Source of the DNA: Scatomorpha stercorigallinarum
GTDB lineage: Bacteria > Bacillota > Clostridia > Oscillospirales > Oscillospiraceae
Assembly: GCA_944387865.1 (NCBI GenBank)
Contig: CALXGN010000027.1
Coordinates: 1 to 17,581 of the forward strand
Length of the DNA stretch: 17,581 bases
Reading direction: 5' to 3'
Part shown: positions 6,833-13,639 of the stretch, in pieces
How positions within the stretch are numbered: position 1 is the first letter of the stretch
Layout of the letters: the number at the start of each line of letters is the position of its first letter
Translations under genes and position numbers: made by a program
Notes under the pieces: generated by a model
The model's database searches: none
Told to the model about the DNA's origin: nothing
The model's input: the letters and a program-made list of their open reading frames with translations, nothing else

Positions 6833-8040
6833 GAGCCCAGCCTCCCGGCCAGGCAGCCGCTGGCCCAGGCCCACTGGAGGTTATAGCCGCCGCAGTCGCC
6901 ATCTATGTCCAGCACCTCGCCGCAGGCGAAAAGGCCGGGGACCAGGCGGCTCTCCAGCGTCTTGGGGTCGAATTCCGCCGTTTTGATGCCGCCGGCGGTG
7001 ACCTGCGCGTTGGCGAAGCCCTCCGTGCCGCGCACGGGCAGCACGAAGCACTTGGCGCTGGCCGCGGCGCGGCTGAGCTCGGCGTCCGCCAGGGCGGCGA
7101 GGGGCTTCGCGGGCTCGAGCGCGGCGTATCTCACCACCATGCGCCCCAGGCGGTTGTGCAGCGCGCCCGTGAAGAGCTCCGCGGCGGGGATGTCCGGCGC
7201 GGCCTCGCGGCGGGACTGCAAATGCCCCAGCACGGCGGCCAGGGTATAGCCGCGCAGCAGGTCCAGCTGCAATTCCATCGGCTCGTCCCCGGCGGCGGAG
7301 ACGGAGCGCGAAAGGTCGAAGGCCGCCGGGCCGGAGACGCCCGTCTCCGTGAACAGCACCTCGCCCTCCGCCGTGTCCAGCACGCGGCCGGCGGCGCGCA
7401 GCGTCAGCCGGCAGTCGGCCTTGATGCCCTTGAGCGCGCGCGGGTACTCCGGCGCGGTGGTTATCTGCACCAGCGCGGGGCGCAGGGCCGTGCGCGTGTG
7501 CCCGAGGGACTTCAAAAGCTCATACCCGTCGCGCCCGCCGCCGAGCTTTTCCCCGGCGAGGCCGCCGCAGGCGACGACCACGGCGTCCGCCCGGTGCCGC
7601 GCGCCGCTCTCGGTGGCCACGGTGAAGCCGTCCCCGTCCCTATATATCTCCCGCGCGCGGTCGCCGGCAATAAGCTGTACGCCGGCGGCCTCCAGCGCGA
7701 AGCGCAGCACGTCCACCACGCTGTTGGCGCTGTTGGAGAGGGGATAGACGCGCCCGCCGCTCTCCTCCACGGTGAGCAGGCCGATGCCGCGGAAGAGCTT
7801 CAGCGCCTCCTGCGGCGGCAGCGCCTCCATCGCCCGGCGCATGAAGGACACGTCCGTGCCGTGGTAGTGCTCGGGGGAGGCGTTGGTGTTGGTCAGGTTG
7901 CAGCGGCCGTTGCCGGTGGCCATCAGCTTGCGCCCGGCGCGCGCCTGGCGCTCGAGCAGCGTGACCGTGTGGCCGCGCCTGGCGGCGGTGAGCGCCGCGG
8001 CCATGCCGGAGGCCCCCGCGCCGATGATGATCGCCCTCAT
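6829..8040 (-). CDS. HI0933/YhiN-family FAD-binding protein
   Basis: A 403-residue flavoprotein of the HI0933-like family, often annotated 'aminoacetone oxidase family FAD-binding enzyme'. The reaction is not established for most members. Seen here: GAGASG at 7-12 with Glu30 for FAD, then the family signature GRKLMATGNGRCNLTN at 36-51, a middle domain with VSGPAAFDLSR, and the C-terminal block AGGIKTAEFDPKTLESR followed by GLFACGEVLDIDGDCGGYN and LQWAWASG. The length fits the family. The ATG at 8040 has AAAGGAG 7 bases upstream, and a good promoter lies at 8090-8118. It leads an apparent three-gene unit with the second FAD gene and the Cys-rich hypothetical. Confidence 0.92.
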   Translation of the reverse strand: MRAIIIGAGASGMAAALTAARRGHTVTLLERQARAGRKLMATGNGRCNLTNTNASPEHYHGTDVSFMRRAMEALPPQEALKLFRGIGLLTVEESGGRVYPLSNSANSVVDVLRFALEAAGVQLIAGDRAREIYRDGDGFTVATESGARHRADAVVVACGGLAGEKLGGGRDGYELLKSLGHTRTALRPALVQITTAPEYPRALKGIKADCRLTLRAAGRVLDTAEGEVLFTETGVSGPAAFDLSRSVSAAGDEPMELQLDLLRGYTLAAVLGHLQSRREAAPDIPAAELFTGALHNRLGRMVVRYAALEPAKPLAALADAELSRAAASAKCFVLPVRGTEGFANAQVTAGGIKTAEFDPKTLESRLVPGLFACGEVLDIDGDCGGYNLQWAWASGCLAGRLGS

Positions 8041-8089
8041 GAAAAGCTCCTTTCAAAAAAGCCGTGTGTTTTCACATGCGTACGCCCTG

Positions 8090-8118
8090 ATTATAAGCTG
8101 TCCGCGGCGGCTTTGCAA
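8090..8118 (-). promoter_or_regulatory. Sigma-A type promoter for the FAD gene operon
   Basis: On the minus strand TTGCAA (8113-8118) and TATAAT (8090-8095) are separated by 17 bp, about 50 bp upstream of the start codon at 8040. The -10 is consensus and the -35 matches 4 of 6. It is back to back with the plus-strand promoter at 8140-8168. Confidence 0.75.
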
Positions 8119-8139
8119 CGGCTGTTTGCCGCGCGGGCG

Positions 8140-8168
8140 TTGACATCCGGCGGCGGCTTGTGTAGAAT
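8140..8168 (+). promoter_or_regulatory. Sigma-A type promoter for the YwaF-like gene
   Basis: TTGACA (8140-8145) and TAGAAT (8163-8168) are separated by exactly 17 bp, about 31 bp upstream of the ATG at 8200. The -35 is consensus and the -10 matches 5 of 6. Confidence 0.8.
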
Positions 8169-8199
8169 CAGGCCGTGATATGGCGGGAGGCGGATCGGC

Positions 8200-9012
8200 A
8201 TGTTCGGTGTGTATCACTTCATATGGCTCGGAATCTGCGCGCTGCTTGCAGCGCTGGCGGCGGCGTATCTCCGCCGCCACAGGCCGCCGCTGCGGCGCGT
8301 GCTGGGCTGGGCCTGCGCCGGCTGCGTGCTCTCGGAGGTGGTGAAGATCCTCAGCGTGATCGAGCTCGTCCCCTCGGCGGACGGCAGCCGGTTTTATCCC
8401 TACCTGGAGCTCGCCCACCTGCCCTTCCACCTCTGCTCGGCGCAGATCGCGCTCATCTTCTACGCGCGGTACGCCAAGGACGGCCCGGCGCGCACGGTGG
8501 TGCTGGCCTTCATGTACCCCAGCTGCCTGATCGGCGCGCTGATGGCCATTGTAATTGCCACCACCTTCGGCAGCAGCGCGGACTTCGCCGAGGCCTTTCT
8601 GCGCCCGCTGACGTACCAGTATTTTCTCTACCACACGATGCTGGTGGTACTGGGGCTCTACATCCCCCTCTCGCGGGAGGTGGAGCTGCGGCCGCGGCAC
8701 TACCTGAGCACCATGGCCATCGTCGTGGCCGCGGGCTTCGTTTCCTTTTACCTCAACAGCGCCTTCGCCGTGCCGGTGTACAGCGCCGGCGAGCTGCTGA
8801 GCGTGGAGTACACGACGAACTTCCTCTACACCTTCGCCCCGCCGGTGGACTTCATCCGCCTGACGGAGCCCTGGCACTGGTATGCTTACGTCCTGGCGCT
8901 GGGCGCGCTGGCCGCGCTGCTGGTGGCGCTGCTCTATATCCCCGTTTTCCGCCGGGCGAAAAATCCCGCGCGCGGGGAGAAACTTTTTACCGCTTCCGCG
9001 CGTCATATATAG
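8200..9012 (+). CDS. YwaF/TMEM164-like integral membrane protein
   Basis: A 270-residue multi-pass membrane protein resembling the Bacillus YwaF family, which is related to eukaryotic TMEM164. Seven hydrophobic segments are visible, near residues 5-24, 35-55, 76-91, 99-119, 143-157, 168-190 and 228-249. The family hallmark LPFHLC is at 74-79, with Cys79 and His77 at the start of a helix, and YHTM with His145 lies in a later helix. TMEM164 is reported as a cysteine-dependent phospholipid acyltransferase, so a lipid role is possible here but is inference. The start ATG at 8200 has GGGAGG 9 bases upstream and its own promoter. A TATAAT immediately after the stop may serve the next gene. Confidence 0.82.
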   Translation: MFGVYHFIWLGICALLAALAAAYLRRHRPPLRRVLGWACAGCVLSEVVKILSVIELVPSADGSRFYPYLELAHLPFHLCSAQIALIFYARYAKDGPARTVVLAFMYPSCLIGALMAIVIATTFGSSADFAEAFLRPLTYQYFLYHTMLVVLGLYIPLSREVELRPRHYLSTMAIVVAAGFVSFYLNSAFAVPVYSAGELLSVEYTTNFLYTFAPPVDFIRLTEPWHWYAYVLALGALAALLVALLYIPVFRRAKNPARGEKLFTASARHI

Positions 9013-9018
9013 TATAAT
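9013..9018 (+). promoter_or_regulatory. Candidate -10 box for the Pro/Thr-linker protein gene
   Basis: TATAAT starts one base after the stop codon of the YwaF-like gene and 33 bp before the ATG at 9051. No clear -35 box exists at 16-18 bp, so co-transcription from 8140 remains possible. Confidence 0.4.
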
Positions 9019-9050
9019 GGCGGCATGACGCCGAATTTGAGGTGAGGTAT

Positions 9051-9689
9051 ATGGCATCTAACGGAAGAAAGAGGAACCCGGCGGGCGCGATCGTCGCCCT
9101 GCTGATACTGATAATGATCGTCATCGCCCTCGTGGTGGTGATACGCCAGGGCGGCGGCGAGGCGGAGGAGACTCCCACGCCCCCGGCGCAGGAGAGCACA
9201 GAGCCCGCGCCCACGCCCACGCCCACCCCGGAGGCCACGCCCACCCCGACCCCGGAGCCTACGCCTACGCCCACTCCAGAGCCCACGCCGAGCCCCGAGC
9301 CCAGCGCGGAGCCCACGCCGGAGCCGGCGCGCAGCGGCAGCTTCCGCTCGGACACCGGCACGGGCCTGGAGATCGTCGCGGACTGGTCGCTGAGCGGCTC
9401 GGGCGCGGAGACGCGCCTTTCGCTCACGCTCAGCGCGGAGAGCTACAGTTTGCAGACGCGCGAGATCTGGAAGGGCGCCGCGCTCACGCTCGGCGGCGAG
9501 GCCTTTGAGTTCGACACCGAGGCGGTGGACTTCGCCGGCCCCGGCCAGGGCACGAGCGTCCTGGGGACGCTGGAGGCCGTCATCGACGGCTCCGTCCTGC
9601 CCGCGCAGGCGGAGCTCAGCTGGCACTTCCAGGGCAGCTACGGCGGCGAGGAGCTGGAGTACATAACGGCCAGCGGCACAATAGGGTGA
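9051..9689 (+). CDS. Membrane-anchored extracytoplasmic protein with Pro/Thr/Glu linker
   Basis: A 212-residue protein of unknown function. Residues 1-10 are basic, followed by one strong transmembrane segment (about 11-31), so it is probably anchored with its C-terminus outside. Residues 41-92 are a low-complexity linker of PTPTPE-type repeats, typical of cell-wall-spanning spacers in Gram-positive bacteria. The C-terminal domain (about 95-212) is acidic and beta-rich (TRLSLTLSAESYSL, ELSWHFQGSYGGEELEYI), with an Ig-like or DUF-type look that I cannot name. I chose the ATG at 9051, with GAGG 8 bases upstream, over a GTG three codons earlier. A 14-bp perfect hairpin follows 7 bp past the stop. 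Confidence 0.78.
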   Translation: MASNGRKRNPAGAIVALLILIMIVIALVVVIRQGGGEAEETPTPPAQESTEPAPTPTPTPEATPTPTPEPTPTPTPEPTPSPEPSAEPTPEPARSGSFRSDTGTGLEIVADWSLSGSGAETRLSLTLSAESYSLQTREIWKGAALTLGGEAFEFDTEAVDFAGPGQGTSVLGTLEAVIDGSVLPAQAELSWHFQGSYGGEELEYITASGTIG

Positions 9690-9696
9690 GCTGGCT

Positions 9697-9864
9697 GGAA
9701 TGCCGCCGGCAAAGCCGGCGGCATTCCATGCCAAATGCCCCGCGCGGCCTCCGGCCGCGCGATGGCAGGCGCTCCGTTCAGCGCACGCCCGCCAGTCTGC
9801 GGACTGGCGGGCGCACGTTCACTGCGCGCAAAGTATTTTTCCCGAGGCGGAGCCCCGGGAAAAA
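9697..9864. repeat. Four consecutive long hairpins between convergent genes
   Basis: Perfect stems are GGAATGCCGCCGGC with an AAA loop (9697-9727, 14 bp), CGCGCGGCC with TCC (9741-9761, 9 bp), CGCCCGCCAGTC with TGCG (9786-9813, 12 bp) and TTTTTCCCG/CGGGAAAAA (9836-9864, 9 bp). The last could terminate minus-strand transcripts through its T-run. The first three lack T-tracts. No gene is supported here. Confidence 0.75.
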
Positions 9865-9896
9865 TGATATCAATTTTTCTTCAATACCGTCGTTTT

Positions 9897-9934
9897 ATAA
9901 AAAACAGCCGCGCCCGGGCGCGGCTGTTTTTTAT
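9897..9934. terminator. Bidirectional Rho-independent terminator (38-bp perfect palindrome)
   Basis: A6-CAGCCGCGCCC is followed directly by GGGCGCGGCTG-T6, and the symmetry extends to ATAAAAAA/TTTTTTAT, giving 38 bp without a mismatch. It supplies a GC stem and T-tract on both strands, between the convergent 9051-9689 gene and the folate operon. The folBK stop TAA (9931-9933) lies within it. Confidence 0.93.
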
Positions 9935-10740
9935 TTCAGCTCGTCCAGCATCTGACGGACGGTCTTTTTGGTCAGGGGGTGGCGGAGCTGGGGCGCGAGC
10001 TCGCACAGGGGGACGAGGACGAAGGCCCGGTTGGCCATGTCCGGGTGGGGGATGGTGAGCTCGCTGCTGTCCAGCACAAGGCCGTCGTAGAAGAGGATGT
10101 CGAGGTCGAGCGTGCGCGGGCCCCAGCGGACGAGCCGCTCGCGGCCGGCGGCGGATTCGATGCCGTGCAGCAGCTCCAGCAGCTCCATGGGCTCCAGGCG
10201 CGTGCGCAGCTCCAGGCAGCCGTTGAGGAAATCCCCCTGCTCCACGCCGCCGTAGGGGGGCGTGACGATGAAGGAGGACACACGCTGCACGCGGCAGCCC
10301 TCCGCTGTGCGCAGGGCCTCCACCGCCGAGCGCAGATAGCCCTCCCGGTCGCCGAGGTTGGAGCCGAGGGCGATATAGGCCGTGTGCCACGCCCGCTCGA
10401 TGTACACGGAGACGCCCTCCAGCGGCAGGCCGATGGGCGCCCAGGGCTTTTTCAGCTCCACGGCCACGGAACAGATGTCATAGCGCTCCAGCAGCGCGGC
10501 GGCCAGCGCCTCCGCGGCGGACTCGATGAGCGCGTAAGTGTGCTCCTGCATGAACTGCGTGGCGAAGGCGCAGGCCTCGGCGTAGTCCACCGAGAGGGAG
10601 AGCCCGCCCGTCAGCGCCGCGCGGCGCAGTGGCCGCCGCAGCGTCATGGAGAGCAGGAATTTCTGCCCCAGCGCCGTCTCCTCCGGCAGCACGCCGTGCC
10701 TGGCGAACACCGTGAGGTCGCGTATACGTATCTCATCCAT
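9931..10740 (-). CDS. folK: Bifunctional dihydroneopterin aldolase / HPPK (FolB-FolK fusion)
   Basis: A 269-residue fusion of two consecutive folate enzymes. Residues 1-115 are FolB, which cleaves 7,8-dihydroneopterin to 6-hydroxymethyl-dihydropterin: HGVLPEE at 15-21, Glu73 region LIESAAEAL, and the catalytic-lysine region VELKKPWAP at 94-102. Residues 120-269 are FolK, which pyrophosphorylates that product: ALGSNLGD at 124-131, TPPYGGVEQGDFLNG at 160-174, RWGPRTLDLDIL at 205-216 and PHP at 231-233. Its start overlaps the end of folP by 8 bases, and GGAGG precedes the ATG by about 9. It is the last gene of the prfB-folE-folP-folBK unit, and its stop codon sits inside the terminator palindrome. 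FolBK fusions are common in Firmicutes. Confidence 0.96.
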   Translation of the reverse strand: MDEIRIRDLTVFARHGVLPEETALGQKFLLSMTLRRPLRRAALTGGLSLSVDYAEACAFATQFMQEHTYALIESAAEALAAALLERYDICSVAVELKKPWAPIGLPLEGVSVYIERAWHTAYIALGSNLGDREGYLRSAVEALRTAEGCRVQRVSSFIVTPPYGGVEQGDFLNGCLELRTRLEPMELLELLHGIESAAGRERLVRWGPRTLDLDILFYDGLVLDSSELTIPHPDMANRAFVLVPLCELAPQLRHPLTKKTVRQMLDELK

Positions 10741-11554
10741 CCTGCCTGCCCTCCATCATGACGGCGCGCGCCATGTGCAGCGCGCGCGCGTTCTCCTTTA
10801 CGTCGTGTACGCGGAAAAAGCTGGCCCCGCGCAGCGCCCCGGCGACGTTGAGGGCTATCGTGCCCTCCAGCCGCCCGTCCACCGGCAGGCCCAGCGTGCG
10901 CCCGATGACGGACTTGCGCGAGACGCCCAGCAGCACGGGATAGCCCAGCGCGCGCAGCTCGCCCAGCCGGTCGACGGCGGCGAGGTTCTGCGCGTCGTTT
11001 TTGGCGAAGCCCACGCCGGGGTCGAGCACGATCCCGTCCGGGCGCACGCCCGCTGTGAGCGCGGCGTCCACGCTGCGCAGCAGCGACTCTTTCACCGCCG
11101 GCATGAAGCCCCCGCCCTCCGGCGCGCTCTCGCTGTGCATCAGGCAGCAGGCCGCGCCGTGCGCGGCGATAACGGCGGCCATCCGGGGCTCTGCGCGCAG
11201 GGCGCTCACGTCGTTTATCATATCCGCCCCGGCGGCGAGGGCGGCCTCCGCCACCGCGGCCTTGGTGGTGTCCACGGATATGGGCGCGCCAGACACGGCG
11301 CGGAGCGCCTCCACCACCGGCACGACGCGGCGTATCTCCTCCGCGGCGTCCACGGGCGCGTAGCCCGGGCGCGTGGACTCGCCGCCGATGTCGATGATGT
11401 CTGCCCCCTCGCCGAGCATGCGCAGGGCGTGCCCCACGGCGGCGCCCAAAGAGGCGTGACGCCCGCCGTCGGAAAACGAGTCGGGCGTCACGTTCAGTAT
11501 ACCCATCACATAGCAGCCGCTGCCGGTGTCAAATTCGCGTTTGCCTATCTTCAT
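10733..11554 (-). CDS. folP: Dihydropteroate synthase
   Basis: A 273-residue FolP, which condenses 6-hydroxymethyl-dihydropterin pyrophosphate with p-aminobenzoate and is the sulfonamide target. Motifs: GILNVTPDSFSDGG at 18-31, DIGGESTRPG at 55-64, SVDTTK at 93-98, MINDVSAL at 112-119, then LDPGVGFAKN, GVSRKS and RVHDV near the C-terminus, all in the usual order and spacing of the TIM barrel. The loop after LMH reads SESAPEGG rather than the common MKGTP-like sequence. The start at 11554 is separated by a single base from the folE stop and lacks a strong ribosome binding site, which suggests coupling; the end overlaps folBK by 8 bases. Confidence 0.96.
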   Translation of the reverse strand: MKIGKREFDTGSGCYVMGILNVTPDSFSDGGRHASLGAAVGHALRMLGEGADIIDIGGESTRPGYAPVDAAEEIRRVVPVVEALRAVSGAPISVDTTKAAVAEAALAAGADMINDVSALRAEPRMAAVIAAHGAACCLMHSESAPEGGGFMPAVKESLLRSVDAALTAGVRPDGIVLDPGVGFAKNDAQNLAAVDRLGELRALGYPVLLGVSRKSVIGRTLGLPVDGRLEGTIALNVAGALRGASFFRVHDVKENARALHMARAVMMEGRQDG

Positions 11555-11555
11555 C

Positions 11556-12110
11556 TCACAGCCCCAGCAGCCGCAGGGCGTCCGCGCGCAGCGCGCCGTC
11601 CGTCTCGAATTCGCCGCGGGCGGCCACGCTGAGCGTTGTGGAGCCGGGCTTGGCCACGCCGCGCATGGTCATGCACAGGTGCTCCGCCTCCGTCACCACC
11701 AGCACGCCGCGGGGCGAGATGGACTGCGCCACCGCGTCCGCAACCTGGGCGGTGAGCCGCTCCTGCAGCTGCAGCCGGCGGGCGAACACCTCCACCGTGC
11801 GGGCCAGCTTGCTCAGCCCCACGACCTCACCCTGCGGGAGATAGGCGATGGCCGCCCGCCCGAAAAAGGGCAGCAGGTGGTGCTCGCAGACGCTGTAAAA
11901 GCGGATGTCCCGCTCCACCACGATGCCGCCGCCGGGGGCGGCGAAGCGCGTGGCCAGATGCTCCTCCGCCGAGGCCGTATAGCCCGCGAAGAGCTCATGG
12001 CACATGCGCGCGATGCGCTCCGGCGTTTGCAGCAGGCCCTCGCGCGCGGGGTCCTCGCCGATACCTTCCAGAAAGAGGCGCGCGGCCTCCTTGATCTTTC
12101 CTTCGTCCAT
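11556..12110 (-). CDS. folE: GTP cyclohydrolase I
   Basis: A 184-residue FolE (type IA), which converts GTP to 7,8-dihydroneopterin triphosphate, the first step of folate synthesis. Zinc ligands are visible as Cys75 and His78 in CEHHLLPF and Cys146 in EHLCMTMRGV. TPERIARM at 29-36, YLPQGEVVGLSKLAR at 90-104 and QLQERLT are all canonical. The ATG at 12110 has AGGAGG about 6 bases upstream. It starts the folate gene run folE-folP-folBK and lies 32 bp after a small exported peptide gene. The enzyme that would remove pyrophosphate from its product is not in the window. Confidence 0.97.
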   Translation of the reverse strand: MDEGKIKEAARLFLEGIGEDPAREGLLQTPERIARMCHELFAGYTASAEEHLATRFAAPGGGIVVERDIRFYSVCEHHLLPFFGRAAIAYLPQGEVVGLSKLARTVEVFARRLQLQERLTAQVADAVAQSISPRGVLVVTEAEHLCMTMRGVAKPGSTTLSVAARGEFETDGALRADALRLLGL

Positions 12111-12142
12111 TTTGCCTCCTGGCAGCGCTAAAAAACTCCTGC

Positions 12143-12352
12143 TCAGCCCTCCGCCGGCGCCTCCGCGCCCGGCAGCACGCCGCCCTCAGCAGAGGGGGCG
12201 TCCCCCTCCGCCGGCATGGCGGACATGGAGGGGCTGCGCGTGGGCAGGGTGGCGGGGTCGATGATCGGCGGCATGGCGCGCACGCTGCCGCCGAGGAACA
12301 TCGCCGCCAGCGCGAGCAGCAGCGCCAGCACCCTCAGCAGTGCCCGTTTCAT
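12143..12352 (-). CDS. Small exported peptide of unknown function
   Basis: A 69-residue protein with a clear N-terminal signal: MKRALLRVLALLLALAAMFL, then GGSVRA, a plausible signal peptidase I site before MPPI. The mature part is about 43 residues, rich in Pro, Ala, Ser and Glu, acidic, with no cysteine. The ATG at 12352 has AAGGAGG about 8 bases upstream, which is the main support that it is real. It lies between prfB (36 bp upstream) and folE and should be co-transcribed with both. I know no family for it. Confidence 0.68.
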   Translation of the reverse strand: MKRALLRVLALLLALAAMFLGGSVRAMPPIIDPATLPTRSPSMSAMPAEGDAPSAEGGVLPGAEAPAEG

Positions 12353-12387
12353 ATGCCGCCGCCTCCTTTTTGGCCTTGTACCTGCGC

Positions 12388-13503
12388 TCAGTTCCCGGCC
12401 TTCATGGCCAGGAAGGCGTTGATAAAGCCGTCGATGTCGCCGTCCATGACGGCGTTGATGTTGCCGTTTTCAAAGCCCGTGCGGGCGTCCTTGGCCAGCG
12501 TGTAGGGCATGAACACATAGCTGCGGATGGCGCTGCCGAAGTCTATCTTCATCTGCACGCCCTTGATGTCGCTGATCTTCTCCAGGTGCTCGCGCTCCTT
12601 GATCTCCGCCAGCTTGGCGCGCAGCATCTCCTTGCAGTTCTCAAGGTTCTGGAAGTGGCTGCGCTCCACCTGGCTGGAGACGACGATGCCCGTGGGCAGG
12701 TGCGTCAGGCGCACGGCGGAGCTGGTCTTGTTGACCTTCTGCCCGCCCGCGCCGGAGGAGCGGAATACGTCCATCTTGATGTCCTCGTCGCGCAGCTCGA
12801 TCTCGCCCGTGTCCGTGATCTCGGGCATCACCTCCACGGCGGCGAAGCTCGTCTGCCGGCGGCCGGAGGCGTCGAAGGGGGAGATGCGCACCAGGCGGTG
12901 CACGCCGTGCTCGCTCTTGAGGAAGCCGTAGGCGTTCTCGCCCTCGATCTTGATGGAGGCGCTCTTGATGCCGGCCTCCTCGCCGTCCTGCCAGTCGAGC
13001 AGGGTGTAGGTGTAGCCGTGGCGCTCGGCCCAGCGCGTGTACATGCGGTAGAGCATCTGCGCCCAGTCCTGCGCCTCCGTGCCGCCCGCGCCGGGGTGGA
13101 TGGTGAGTATGGCGTTGTTGGCGTCGTATTCGCCGCTGAGCAGCGTGGAAAGGCGCATGGCCTCCAGGTCGCCCTCCAGCTTGGCATAGTCGCCGCGCAG
13201 CTCGTCGAGCATGCTGTCGTCGCCCTCCTCGATGGCCATTTCGCAGATGGCCATCAGGTCGTCCCACTTGGAGCAGAGCTTCTCATAGCCGCCCACCTTG
13301 TTCTGCAGCTGCTTCATGCGCTTTTGCACCTTCTGGCTGCGCTCGATGTCGCTCCAGAAGCCGTCCTCGCTGCTCTCCGCCTCCAGTTTGGCGATCTCCG
13401 CGCGGGCGTCGTCCAGCTTCAGCGCGCCGCCCAGGCCGTCCAGCGTGGGCCGGATGGCGTTCAGCTTCACTTTATAGTCTTCAAATTCAAGCATACCTTG
13501 CAT
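12388..13503 (-). CDS. prfB: Peptide chain release factor 2
   Basis: A 371-residue RF2, which recognises UAA and UGA stop codons and triggers peptide release on the ribosome. The GGQ catalytic motif is in SSGAGGQKVNKT (GGQ at 253-255), and the RF2-type stop-codon tripeptide SPF is at 208-210 (RF1 has PxT). IHPGAGGTEAQDW at 135-147 and AVMDGDIDGFINAFL at 351-365 are also typical. The frame is continuous through the N-terminal region where many bacteria carry a +1 programmed frameshift; here the codons read ALKLDDA with no CTTTGA site. The start at 13503 has only a weak ribosome binding site; an ATG three codons later (13494) is an alternative. It leads the operon with the folate genes. Confidence 0.96.
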   Translation of the reverse strand: MQGMLEFEDYKVKLNAIRPTLDGLGGALKLDDARAEIAKLEAESSEDGFWSDIERSQKVQKRMKQLQNKVGGYEKLCSKWDDLMAICEMAIEEGDDSMLDELRGDYAKLEGDLEAMRLSTLLSGEYDANNAILTIHPGAGGTEAQDWAQMLYRMYTRWAERHGYTYTLLDWQDGEEAGIKSASIKIEGENAYGFLKSEHGVHRLVRISPFDASGRRQTSFAAVEVMPEITDTGEIELRDEDIKMDVFRSSGAGGQKVNKTSSAVRLTHLPTGIVVSSQVERSHFQNLENCKEMLRAKLAEIKEREHLEKISDIKGVQMKIDFGSAIRSYVFMPYTLAKDARTGFENGNINAVMDGDIDGFINAFLAMKAGN

Positions 13504-13537
13504 ATCTTCAACCGCTTTCCGAAAATGTAGCTACAAT

Positions 13538-13566
13538 ATTATATACAAAACCGGCGCAGATGTAAA
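13538..13566 (-). promoter_or_regulatory. Sigma-A promoter for the prfB-folate operon
   Basis: On the minus strand TTTACA (13561-13566) and TATAAT (13538-13543) are separated by 17 bp, about 35 bp upstream of the prfB start. The -35 matches 5 of 6 and the -10 is consensus. It is arranged back to back with the plus-strand promoter at 13575-13603. Confidence 0.8.
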
Positions 13567-13574
13567 TAGCATAC

Positions 13575-13603
13575 TTGACAGGTACTGGCCGTCCATGTAT
13601 AAT
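13575..13603 (+). promoter_or_regulatory. Perfect-consensus sigma-A promoter
   Basis: TTGACA (13575-13580), 17 bp, TATAAT (13598-13603). Both hexamers are exact consensus, 36 bp before the ATG at 13640. Only 8 bp separate its -35 from that of the divergent prfB promoter. Confidence 0.85.
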
Positions 13604-13639
13604 AAGCCAACCAAAAAAAGACAACAGGGGGGGCTCGCA

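Noticed and set aside
5966..6886. Plus-strand open frame opposite the FAD gene
   Set aside because: Antisense to a clearly recognised flavoprotein, with low-complexity Arg/Ala/His-rich translation.
9171..9325. Possible tandem DNA repeat or CRISPR-like array
   Set aside because: The periodicity comes from codons of a Pro/Thr/Glu protein linker in frame with the gene; there are no spacers and no constant repeat unit.
12340..13530. Plus-strand open frame opposite prfB (396 codons)
   Set aside because: Shadow of prfB: composition is dominated by Ala, Val, Leu and His with no motif, and prfB itself is unambiguous.
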